The translations under genes and the position numbers were made by a program. The notes beneath the pieces were generated by a model, which ran no database searches, was not told the DNA's origin, and saw nothing but the letters and a program-made list of their open reading frames with translations. From the NCBI GenBank assembly GCA_004292785.1, contig RDXG01000208.1:1-36917 (forward strand): 36,917 nucleotides of DNA. Reading direction: 5' to 3'. Numbering within the stretch: the first letter of the stretch is position 1; every line of letters starts with the position of its first letter. The stretch comes from Bacteroidota bacterium (GTDB taxonomy: Bacteria; Bacteroidota; Bacteroidia; Cytophagales; Thermoflexibacteraceae). Of the stretch, positions 1-7,090 are shown in pieces.

Positions 1-1
1 T

Positions 2-286
2 TTTCCTGAAAAATATCGTCAAATTATCAGGCGTTTGCAAAAAGCCCAAAGCGAAAACGAGTTGCGCAAACAAATGACTTTGGAAGACGATATTCAGGAG
101 CAATTAGACAATATTTGGCGCAAAGCCGCTGAAGATGTGGAGAAAATTGCAGCACAGGAGCAAGCTCTTTTGGAAAGTAAACAAATTATTGCAGATACGG
201 AGAAAGCTCTTGAAGAAAGCAAAAAAGCCTTGCAAGACAAAGACGATTTCATTCGAAAATTGCAAGAAGAACTTGAAAAACAATGA
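2..286 (+). CDS. C-terminal part of a coiled-coil protein, possibly Rpn/PD-(D/E)XK nuclease family
   Basis: The reading frame is already open at base 2, so the gene begins upstream of the window and only its last 94 codons are visible. The visible part is almost entirely charged and helical. It starts with a segment like PEKYRQIIRRLQ, then runs of E/K/Q/L (AEDVEKIAAQEQALLESK, ALEESKKALQDKDD) that predict a coiled coil up to the stop. Tails of this kind follow the catalytic domain in Bacteroidota Rpn-family recombination-promoting nucleases / putative transposases; that is recalled family resemblance, and no catalytic residue is inside the window. A generic coiled-coil protein is the alternative. 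An internal TTG at 35 could be read as a start but the frame continues upstream of it. Confidence 0.5.
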   Translation, partial: FPEKYRQIIRRLQKAQSENELRKQMTLEDDIQEQLDNIWRKAAEDVEKIAAQEQALLESKQIIADTEKALEESKKALQDKDDFIRKLQEELEKQ

Positions 287-331
287 AAAAAGCAATAAAT
301 TTACATTTTTTATTAAACAAATATATCTACT

Positions 332-802
332 ATGCCAAATTTTTTTTTAGTTTTAGTTTTTTTATTCAATTTTTTGCTAACAAATCTTTATGCTCAAAAT
401 ACTTGTGAAGGACAAGAATTAGAGGCATTAGCAGAACAGGCAGTCCGAAAAGTACCAGCCGATTTTATATTTTCTAGATGTTTTCCTGCAGTTTTTGGGG
501 ATAAACTTCATTTCAATCCTGAAAAAGGAGTAGTTGAATATGCAATGATCATGAGCGAAAAATATCAATATTGTTTTGCAGTGAGCAGTAACCAAGGACA
601 TTGCGAAGGAATTACGATTTATTTACACGATAAAAACGAAAACGTAGTGGCAACCAATTACGAAATAAAAGAAGGCAAAGAACACAACCGCGAATTATTG
701 ATTTTTAAAGTACCACACGGAGGCGTATATCATTTGCGTTTTAATGTCAAAAATAAGAAAATTTGTGGAAATATTGCCAAAGCATTCAAAGAAATTCGTT
801 AA
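332..802 (+). CDS. small secreted protein of unknown function
   Basis: 156 residues. A hydrophobic N-terminus (residues 1-21, ending LYAQ) is a clear Sec signal peptide with likely cleavage after LYA, so the mature protein is periplasmic or outer-membrane associated. The mature part has five cysteines and a C-terminal half rich in beta-type sequence (GITIYLHDKNENVVATNYE, GGVYHLRFNVKN), resembling a small beta-sandwich domain that could bind a ligand. I do not recognise a named family. It has its own hairpin terminator immediately downstream and is separated from the transporter gene by that terminator and a promoter, so it is probably transcribed separately from what follows. Confidence 0.75.
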   Translation: MPNFFLVLVFLFNFLLTNLYAQNTCEGQELEALAEQAVRKVPADFIFSRCFPAVFGDKLHFNPEKGVVEYAMIMSEKYQYCFAVSSNQGHCEGITIYLHDKNENVVATNYEIKEGKEHNRELLIFKVPHGGVYHLRFNVKNKKICGNIAKAFKEIR

Positions 803-815
803 AAATTAGACTTTT

Positions 816-850
816 TTAGGCTTCAAAACCTACAAAGCCTAATTTTTTTT
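816..850 (+). terminator. rho-independent terminator
   Basis: An 8-bp stem, TTAGGCTT at 816-823 pairing with AAGCCTAA at 835-842, is followed directly by eight T residues at 843-850. It lies 14 bases after the stop of the small secreted protein gene. Confidence 0.8.
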
Positions 851-857
851 ACTACTC

Positions 858-889
858 TTGTAAGTTTGTAGAGAATTTTTCTAATTTTG
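858..889 (+). promoter_or_regulatory. Bacteroidota-type promoter for the SLC13 transporter
   Basis: TTG at 858-860, a 21-base spacer, then TAATTTTG at 882-889, an exact match to the TAnnTTTG -7 consensus of Bacteroidota housekeeping promoters. The transporter ATG follows 23 bases later. Confidence 0.6.
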
Positions 890-912
890 CGCTTCAAATA
901 AAATTCACAAAA

Positions 913-2676
913 ATGATCGATCCGTCAGTTCACCCCTACATTGTGCTTATAACGCTTGCAGTGGTGCTTGTTTTGTTGTTTAAGGAAGTAGTAAAAGCTA
1001 GTATTGCTTTTTTTTTAGGCGTAATTGTGCTTGTTTCAACAGGGATTGTAAAGCCGACTGATTTTTTAAATGATCTCGCAAATCCACAAATTGCGACCAT
1101 TATTTTGCTCATTATTGTAACTTCAGCCCTGCGAAAAAATTACAGAACCGAACAATATTTGGACAAATTGTTTGCAGGCGCAAAATCCCCGCAAGGTTTT
1201 ATGTTGCGAATGTCTGTATTTGTGTCGGGCATTTCTGCCTTTGTGAATAATACGCCTTTGGTTGCTGTGATGATGCCTTATGTGTATAGTTGGTGCAAAA
1301 CGCATGGCGCACACCCTTCCAAATTGATGATTCCGCTATCTTATGCAGCTATTTTAGGCGGAATGATGACCGTAATTGGAACTTCTACAAACTTGGTTTT
1401 GAATGGTTTTTTGGCAAAAAACAACCTGCCTGTTTTGGGTAGTAGCGACTTTTTTGTTGTCGGATTTAGCATTACAGTTTTGGGAACTTTGTATATGTAT
1501 TTTTTTGGATACAACCTTTTGCCTGAATACAAAGAAGTTTTTAACGAAGCAAAAGCAAAAGCACCAGAATATTTGATGGAAGTAAAAGTGGCTTCACCAA
1601 AATTGGAAGGCATGACCATAAAAGAAGCAGGATTAACTAACCTAAAAGGCATTTATTTGATCGAGTTGCACAGAGATATGGACATAATTTCGCCTGTAAA
1701 ACCCGAAGAGATTTTGCAACTCAACGACTCTCTTTTGTTTATGGGCAAACCCGAAAAAATCATGGATTTGGTCAATTTGGGAATGGGTTTTGCCATGCCC
1801 ACGCAAAGTAATAAAACCGAAATTATCGAGGCAGTCATTCCAACAGGTTCGTCTTTGATCGGAAAAACACCAAAAGAATGTGATTTTAACCATCATTTTC
1901 ATGCAGAATTGGTAGCTTTGCACAGAAAAGGTGAAAAAATTATTAATAAAAAATTACAATTCGTGCATCTGGAACAAGGCGATATGCTTTTGCTTTCGGT
2001 CAACGAGGAATTTGTCGAAGACATGGATCAGGGTTATGATTTATACATTTTGTCTAAAATAGAACACGAAACTAGCCCCAAAATTGGCTTAAAAGCAAAA
2101 ATATTTTTGGCTATTTTTAGTGTTTTATTTGTTTCGATTGCTTTTTTTGATTTGCCAATGCTCACGGGAGTTTTGATCATGGTTTTTTTGCTTTTGCTCC
2201 TCGATTTGTTTACTTATAAAGACATTACCGAAAAAGTCGACCTCGATTTATTGCTCATGTTGGCTTGCGCCTTAACTTTGGGCAACGCAATGGTTACCAC
2301 AGGCGCAGCCAAACAAATTGCAGATGGCGTTTTAAGTGTCTTTTCTGTTTTTGGAAATCAGGGTTTATTAATTGGAATTTATTTTTTGACCTTAGTTTTA
2401 ACAGCTTTTTTGACCAACGCAGCAGCGGTTTCCATTGCCTTTCCGATTGCCTATTCTTTAAGCCAACAATTAGGAATTGAAGGAACGCCTTTTTTTATGG
2501 CTATTGTTTTTGCTGCCTCTGGCGATTTTATGACCCCAATTGGCTACCAAACCAACCTCATGGTTTACAATGCAGGCGGTTACAAACCAAAAGATTTTTT
2601 GCGAGTCGGTTTCCCGATGACCATTATTTATACTATAGTTTCCATTGCAATTATTTTGTTTAAATACAAATTATAA
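913..2676 (+). CDS. SLC13/DASS-family permease with two RCK_C (TrkA_C) domains
   Basis: 587 residues, an inner-membrane transporter. The N-terminal block of membrane helices (about 1-200) contains the NNTP signature at residues 112-115 and GTSTN near 155, the conserved substrate and sodium-site motif of the DASS fold. A soluble insert follows with two regulatory RCK_C/TrkA_C domains (about 225-295 and 305-375; GIYLIELHRD and AELVALHRKG start their core strands). The second helix block (about 385-587) repeats the motif as LTNAAAVSIAFP and ends with TPIGYQTNLMVYNAGGY. This arrangement is typical of sulfate, carboxylate or related anion permeases; the substrate cannot be read from sequence. It has its own promoter and stands as a single gene. 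Confidence 0.85.
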   Translation: MIDPSVHPYIVLITLAVVLVLLFKEVVKASIAFFLGVIVLVSTGIVKPTDFLNDLANPQIATIILLIIVTSALRKNYRTEQYLDKLFAGAKSPQGFMLRMSVFVSGISAFVNNTPLVAVMMPYVYSWCKTHGAHPSKLMIPLSYAAILGGMMTVIGTSTNLVLNGFLAKNNLPVLGSSDFFVVGFSITVLGTLYMYFFGYNLLPEYKEVFNEAKAKAPEYLMEVKVASPKLEGMTIKEAGLTNLKGIYLIELHRDMDIISPVKPEEILQLNDSLLFMGKPEKIMDLVNLGMGFAMPTQSNKTEIIEAVIPTGSSLIGKTPKECDFNHHFHAELVALHRKGEKIINKKLQFVHLEQGDMLLLSVNEEFVEDMDQGYDLYILSKIEHETSPKIGLKAKIFLAIFSVLFVSIAFFDLPMLTGVLIMVFLLLLLDLFTYKDITEKVDLDLLLMLACALTLGNAMVTTGAAKQIADGVLSVFSVFGNQGLLIGIYFLTLVLTAFLTNAAAVSIAFPIAYSLSQQLGIEGTPFFMAIVFAASGDFMTPIGYQTNLMVYNAGGYKPKDFLRVGFPMTIIYTIVSIAIILFKYKL

Positions 2677-2732
2677 CAACTGAAAAACTTATTTTTCGTA
2701 AATCTTGTTTCAACTAAAAAATAAAAATAGTC

Positions 2733-3503
2733 ATGAAAAAAATACTTTTTGCTTTTGCTTGTTTTTTGTTTTTCGTACAAAATTTGCAAGCACAAATTAC
2801 CATTTACGAACACGCTTACTATGAAGGAAAATCGCAGAAATTAGGAATTGGAAGGCACGATATGGCTAGTTTGAACATCGGAAACGACCAATTAAGTTCT
2901 GTAAAAGTTCCGAAGGGATTCAAAGTTGTTTTGTATGAACACGCCAATTTTTCAGGCGAAACAATGGAACTTAGCAAAAACACAGAATTTGTAGGAGAAG
3001 AATTTAATGATTTGACTTCTTCGATAGTAGTTACAGAAAATTCAAATTCTGGGAAAAATGTTGCACAAGAGGGTTTTGAAATTGGCGACAAAGCTCCAAA
3101 CATCGAACAGACCGATGTAAATGGCAAAAAAATAATGCTTTCTTCTTTGCAAGGAAAAACCGTATTGATTGATTTTTGGGCATCTTGGTGCGGACCCTGT
3201 CGTTCTGAAAATCGAAATTTGATCAACACATACGCAAATTTCCAAAATAAAGGTTTTACTGTTTTTAGTGTTTCGCTTGACGAAAAAAAATCTGCTTGGT
3301 TACAAGCCATCAAACAAGACAAATTGGTTTGGAAAAGCCACGTTTCAGATTTGAGAGGTTGGGATAACGAAGCCGCACGAAATTATCCCATCGAAGGAAT
3401 ACCAATGAATTTTTTGTTAGACAAAAACGGAATTATCATTGGCAAAAATTTGAGAGGAAATGACCTTGATCAAGCCTTAGAAGAACATTTTTTACAAGAA
3501 TAA
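2733..3503 (+). CDS. secreted beta/gamma-crystallin-thioredoxin (TlpA-like) fusion
   Basis: 256 residues. Residues 1-21 are a signal peptide ending LQAQ. Residues 22-101 form two Greek-key crystallin motifs: ITIYEHAYYEG and VVLYEHANFSG open them, and NDQLSS (51-56) and NDLTSS (92-97) match the N/D-N/D-X-X-S/T-S calcium-binding motif. After a short linker, residues about 115-256 are a TlpA/AhpC-type thioredoxin domain with the active site WCGPC (Cys153, Cys156). Periplasmic thiol-disulfide chemistry is the family role; the crystallin half should add calcium binding or anchoring, which is inference. The next gene starts two bases after this stop, so they are co-transcribed. Confidence 0.85.
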   Translation: MKKILFAFACFLFFVQNLQAQITIYEHAYYEGKSQKLGIGRHDMASLNIGNDQLSSVKVPKGFKVVLYEHANFSGETMELSKNTEFVGEEFNDLTSSIVVTENSNSGKNVAQEGFEIGDKAPNIEQTDVNGKKIMLSSLQGKTVLIDFWASWCGPCRSENRNLINTYANFQNKGFTVFSVSLDEKKSAWLQAIKQDKLVWKSHVSDLRGWDNEAARNYPIEGIPMNFLLDKNGIIIGKNLRGNDLDQALEEHFLQE

Positions 3504-3504
3504 C

Positions 3505-4137
3505 ATGAAAAAAATAAATGTATTAATCCTATTTTTCTGCTTTTGTCAAGGCATTTTTGCACAAGACAAAGCAGAAGAATATGCAAAATTACCCGATTCG
3601 GCAATGGTCGAACTCATCAGGTGGGACAACACTTTTGTCTTAGACATTCGTTATGCAACCACAAACAATTTTACAAAAACTGTTCTTTACGACTGCGACA
3701 AATGCTTTTTGAGAAAAAAAACTGCCCTAGATTTGATGGCAGCGCAAAAAGAATTTATGCAAATGGGTTACAGAATCAAAATTTTTGATGGTTACAGACC
3801 GCTTTCGGTGCAATGGAAACTTTGGAATACTGTTAGCGACAAAAACTACGTTTCCAACCCCAAAAAAGGCTCGATGCACAACAGAGGTTGCGCCGTAGAT
3901 TTGACTTTGGTAGATAAAAACGGCAACGAATTGGACATGGGAACGCCTTACGATTTTTTTGGGAAAGCGGCGCACACGTTCAACCAAAATTTGCCCGAAC
4001 AAGTCCTTAAAAACAGACGAATTTTGCGTGAAGTGCTAGAAAAATACGGTTTTGGCACAATAGACACCGAATGGTGGCATTTTTCGTACAGAAAAGTCAT
4101 TTATAATATTTCTGATCAAAAAGTGATTTGCAAATAA
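3505..4137 (+). CDS. secreted D-alanyl-D-alanine dipeptidase, VanX/DdpX (M15D) family
   Basis: 210 residues with a signal peptide (1-19, ending IFAQ). It has the M15D zinc peptidase signature: FDGYRPL (transition-state Arg98), SMHNRGCAVD giving zinc ligands His125 and Asp132, and EWWHF giving the catalytic Glu189 and third zinc ligand His192. The family hydrolyses D-Ala-D-Ala and related dipeptides. With a signal peptide and no van or ddp genes nearby, a role in periplasmic turnover of peptidoglycan dipeptides is more likely than glycopeptide resistance. It lies in a tight run between the thioredoxin fusion (2-base gap) and the methyltransferase (2-base gap to its ATG). An extra CDKC motif (Cys64, Cys67) could be a disulfide substrate of the neighbouring thioredoxin, which is speculative. 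Confidence 0.88.
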   Translation: MKKINVLILFFCFCQGIFAQDKAEEYAKLPDSAMVELIRWDNTFVLDIRYATTNNFTKTVLYDCDKCFLRKKTALDLMAAQKEFMQMGYRIKIFDGYRPLSVQWKLWNTVSDKNYVSNPKKGSMHNRGCAVDLTLVDKNGNELDMGTPYDFFGKAAHTFNQNLPEQVLKNRRILREVLEKYGFGTIDTEWWHFSYRKVIYNISDQKVICK

Positions 4138-4139
4138 AC

Positions 4140-4895
4140 ATGAAAAAAATCTTAAAAAAAATATACCACACACTCAAATATAGCGGCAATAATTTTCAAT
4201 GCCCAATTTGTGAACAGTCTTTTGGGCAAATGAAACCTTTGGAAGCATCTTGGTATGTTCGAAACCAACTCGTAGATCATTACACCAAAAATGCAATTTG
4301 TCCAAATTGTGATTCTTGGATTAGGCATCGTTTTTTGATCAAGTTTATCCAAAAAAATAAAATTTTTGATCAAAGACCCTTAAAATTATTGCATTTTGCC
4401 CCAGAAGATCACCTAACCAAACATATTTTGAGCAAATATCCGCACATCAACTATTTTTGTGGAGATATTGATATTGATCGTTATCGACATTTGCAAGCCA
4501 TTCAATTAGACATTGCGGAAATCAAATTGGATAGTGAAAATTTTGAAGGAATTATTTGTTTGCACGTTTTGGAACTCATCGAACATGATCTAAAAGCCAT
4601 TTCAGAAATGTATCGTATTCTTAAAAAAGGTGGTTTTGCCTTGATTGGCGTGCCTATTTATGGCGAAAAAACCGAATCCGATCCAAGTTTAAATCCTGAG
4701 CAAAGAGAGAAAATGTACGGTTATGCAGAAAATCACCGTTTGTATGGCTTAGACTTCAAAAAAACACTCGAAAATGCAGGTTTTGAAGTTGAAATTGCCA
4801 AATTTTCGGACATCAAAGGCAATTATTATGATACCAACGCAAAATCGCCACACGTCAATAGCGATCAATATTTGTTTTATTGCAAAAAAAACTAA
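4140..4895 (+). CDS. class I SAM-dependent methyltransferase with zinc-ribbon-like N-terminus
   Basis: 251 residues from the ATG at 4140; an in-frame TTG at 4128 lies inside the preceding gene and is less likely. The N-terminus carries two CxxC pairs (Cys21/Cys24 and Cys54/Cys57) likely to bind zinc. From about residue 80 a Methyltransf_11-like Rossmann core follows: the acidic strand-2 segment FCGDIDID, then FEGIICLHVLELIEHD and the post-motif RILKKGGFALIGVP. The usual glycine-rich motif I is degenerate (LLHFAPEDH). The substrate is unknown; similar proteins in Bacteroidota sit near cell-surface glycan genes. It is the last gene of the run starting at 2733. Confidence 0.75.
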   Translation: MKKILKKIYHTLKYSGNNFQCPICEQSFGQMKPLEASWYVRNQLVDHYTKNAICPNCDSWIRHRFLIKFIQKNKIFDQRPLKLLHFAPEDHLTKHILSKYPHINYFCGDIDIDRYRHLQAIQLDIAEIKLDSENFEGIICLHVLELIEHDLKAISEMYRILKKGGFALIGVPIYGEKTESDPSLNPEQREKMYGYAENHRLYGLDFKKTLENAGFEVEIAKFSDIKGNYYDTNAKSPHVNSDQYLFYCKKN

Positions 4896-4982
4896 CATCA
4901 TTGCTTGTAATCAATGCAACAATAAACATTTTGCTTAATTATTGCTTTAAATTTTTTTGATAAACCAGCTATCTTTCAAAAA

Positions 4983-7073
4983 ATGAAATATTTGATCGTT
5001 ATTTATCTTTTCTTTGTAAATTTTGCGCTGTTTGCACAGGAAAAGCCCTTAATTTTATTGACAGACCCGAACGAAACGGTTAATTTGGGCAAATATGTTT
5101 CTTTTTTGGAAGATAAAGAAGGGAATTTAAGTATTGAACAAATCAATAGCCCAGAATTTCAAATAAAATTCAATAAGTCCGAGATGGCAACTTTGAACTT
5201 TGGTATGATCACAGATTCTTATTATTGGATCAAAATGGAGATTAAAAACCAAACTTTTGAAGGAGATTGGGTGCTAGAATTGCCTTATTCGATGTTTGAA
5301 ATTGCAAATTGGTACAAAAAAGACAATGGCGAGTGGAGATTGCACAAAGACGGTTACGCTTTGCCGCAAGCCGAAAGAGAAATGCAAACTCGTTTGCCTG
5401 CCATACGTTTCAATTTGGAAAAAGACAGCACAGAAATTATTTATCTGAAATTTAAGGCAAATACTTTGGCTTGTCCCTTGCATATTCAGAACCTAAAAAA
5501 CTATATTGTTCAACAACGTTGGCGAGAAATGTCTTTTGGAGCAATGCAGTCTATCATTGCGGTTATATTTTGCATTTGTATTTTTCTTTATTTTAACACA
5601 AAAAAAGTTACATATTTGTTTTTTGCCTTATCAACGGCTAGTATTTTTGTGTTTTCTATCTTTTATGACGGTTATTGGACAGCAGGTTATGTGAACAAAC
5701 AAGCACAGCTAAATTTTATTTCTTTTTTGCTTTATGCACTTGCTTTTTTCAAAGTCAAAGATAATTTTCCTAAAATATATACTTTTGGCAAATTTATTTT
5801 GGCTTATCTCATTTTTTCTTTTGTTGTAGTTTGGTTTATTCCCTCTAATTTTGGAGCTATTTGGGGACAAATTAATTATACATTTGTCATTTTGCCTTTC
5901 ATTGTTTATGTGATTGTTTGTTCTTTACGTCAAGGAAACAAAGAGGCAAAACTATATATTTTGGGAATGTCTTTGCAATTCATTTTGGTCATGTTGGAAG
6001 TAATTTTGGTTAATTCGGGAATTGATCGCCCTTTTCTAAATTTTATGCACTTAGGTTTTTTCGCTGAAATCATTGTTTTTGCTTTTGCTTTGGCAAATCA
6101 ATCTGTGAATGAGCAAACCAAATTACAAAAAGAAAAACAGGCAGCAAGACAAGAAAATGAACGTTTGATCAGAGAACAAAATCAGGTTTTAGAACAAAAA
6201 GTATCAGAACGTACCGAATCTTTGCAAGTAGCAAACGAAGAATTAGCCGTTATTAATGAAGAACTTTATCAAACCCAAGAAGAGATTTTGGCGCAAAGGG
6301 ATGCCCTAGAACAACATACTTTCCAAATTCAAAAAAGCATTGAAGCCGCCCAAATTATTCAGAAAGCCATTTTGCCTTCCAAATTCAAAATGGTTGAACT
6401 ATTTACAGAATATTTTGTGCTTTTCAAACCTAAAGACATTGTTTCAGGCGATTTTTGGTGGACAGATCAAATCAACGAAAGCAAATATTTGGTTGTTGCC
6501 GATTGTACAGGACATGGCGTTTCGGGAGCAATGCTCACCATGATCGGCTCGTCTTTGTTGGACAGAATTATTCAAGTCCTAAAAATTGCAGAACCTGCAC
6601 AAATTTTGGAAACCTTACACAAGGAAATCAAAATTTCTTTGCGACAAGAACGAAATAAAAATTCGGAAGGCATGGACATTGCTATTGTTTGTTGGAAAGA
6701 AAAAAACAATGCTTGCGAACTTACTTTTGCCGCAGCGAAAAGACCTTTATATTATATTTTGAACAATAAAATAGAAAAAATTGCAGGCAGCAGAAAGCAC
6801 GTCGGCGGTTTGAGCAAAAGTACAAAATCTTTTGAAACACATCAATTCAGTTTGCCTAAAAATAGCACCATTTATTTGAGTTCAGATGGTTTTGCAGACC
6901 AAAATGACGTAAAAAGAGCGCATTTTACCGAAAAACGTTTGATAGATTTGCTAGAATCCATGCAACATTTGACTTTGATAGAACAAAAAATTAGGTTAAA
7001 ATCAGAACTAAACCAGCACATGGAAAAAACAGAACAACGTGACGATATTTTGTTGATTGGCGTGAAAATTTAG
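4983..7073 (+). CDS. 7TM-DISM sensor with SpoIIE-type PP2C phosphatase output (first of tandem pair)
   Basis: 696 residues. Signal peptide 1-18; an extracytoplasmic 7TMR-DISMED2-type beta domain to about residue 175; seven membrane helices (about 185-380, 7TM-DISM); a coiled coil (about 382-455, rich in E/Q/K); then a SpoIIE/PP2C serine phosphatase domain. The metal-binding aspartates are all present: SGDFWW (Asp490), ADCTGHG (Asp507), SSDG (Asp635) and RDD (Asp687, Asp688), so the domain should be active. The family dephosphorylates STAS-type antagonists or other serine-phosphorylated partners in response to an external signal. A close paralogue follows 17 bases downstream, and both end in almost identical sequence. 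Confidence 0.88.
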   Translation: MKYLIVIYLFFVNFALFAQEKPLILLTDPNETVNLGKYVSFLEDKEGNLSIEQINSPEFQIKFNKSEMATLNFGMITDSYYWIKMEIKNQTFEGDWVLELPYSMFEIANWYKKDNGEWRLHKDGYALPQAEREMQTRLPAIRFNLEKDSTEIIYLKFKANTLACPLHIQNLKNYIVQQRWREMSFGAMQSIIAVIFCICIFLYFNTKKVTYLFFALSTASIFVFSIFYDGYWTAGYVNKQAQLNFISFLLYALAFFKVKDNFPKIYTFGKFILAYLIFSFVVVWFIPSNFGAIWGQINYTFVILPFIVYVIVCSLRQGNKEAKLYILGMSLQFILVMLEVILVNSGIDRPFLNFMHLGFFAEIIVFAFALANQSVNEQTKLQKEKQAARQENERLIREQNQVLEQKVSERTESLQVANEELAVINEELYQTQEEILAQRDALEQHTFQIQKSIEAAQIIQKAILPSKFKMVELFTEYFVLFKPKDIVSGDFWWTDQINESKYLVVADCTGHGVSGAMLTMIGSSLLDRIIQVLKIAEPAQILETLHKEIKISLRQERNKNSEGMDIAIVCWKEKNNACELTFAAAKRPLYYILNNKIEKIAGSRKHVGGLSKSTKSFETHQFSLPKNSTIYLSSDGFADQNDVKRAHFTEKRLIDLLESMQHLTLIEQKIRLKSELNQHMEKTEQRDDILLIGVKI

Positions 7074-7090
7074 ATTTAAAAGCAAAGAAA

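Noticed and set aside
4128-4139. TTG start for the methyltransferase gene
   Set aside because: It lies inside the end of the peptidase gene, and an ATG four codons later gives a standard MKKI N-terminus.
4110-4900. High density of GATC sites in the methyltransferase gene
   Set aside because: Dense in this gene but not in neighbouring ones such as the first PP2C gene; not enough to propose a regulatory or methylation feature.
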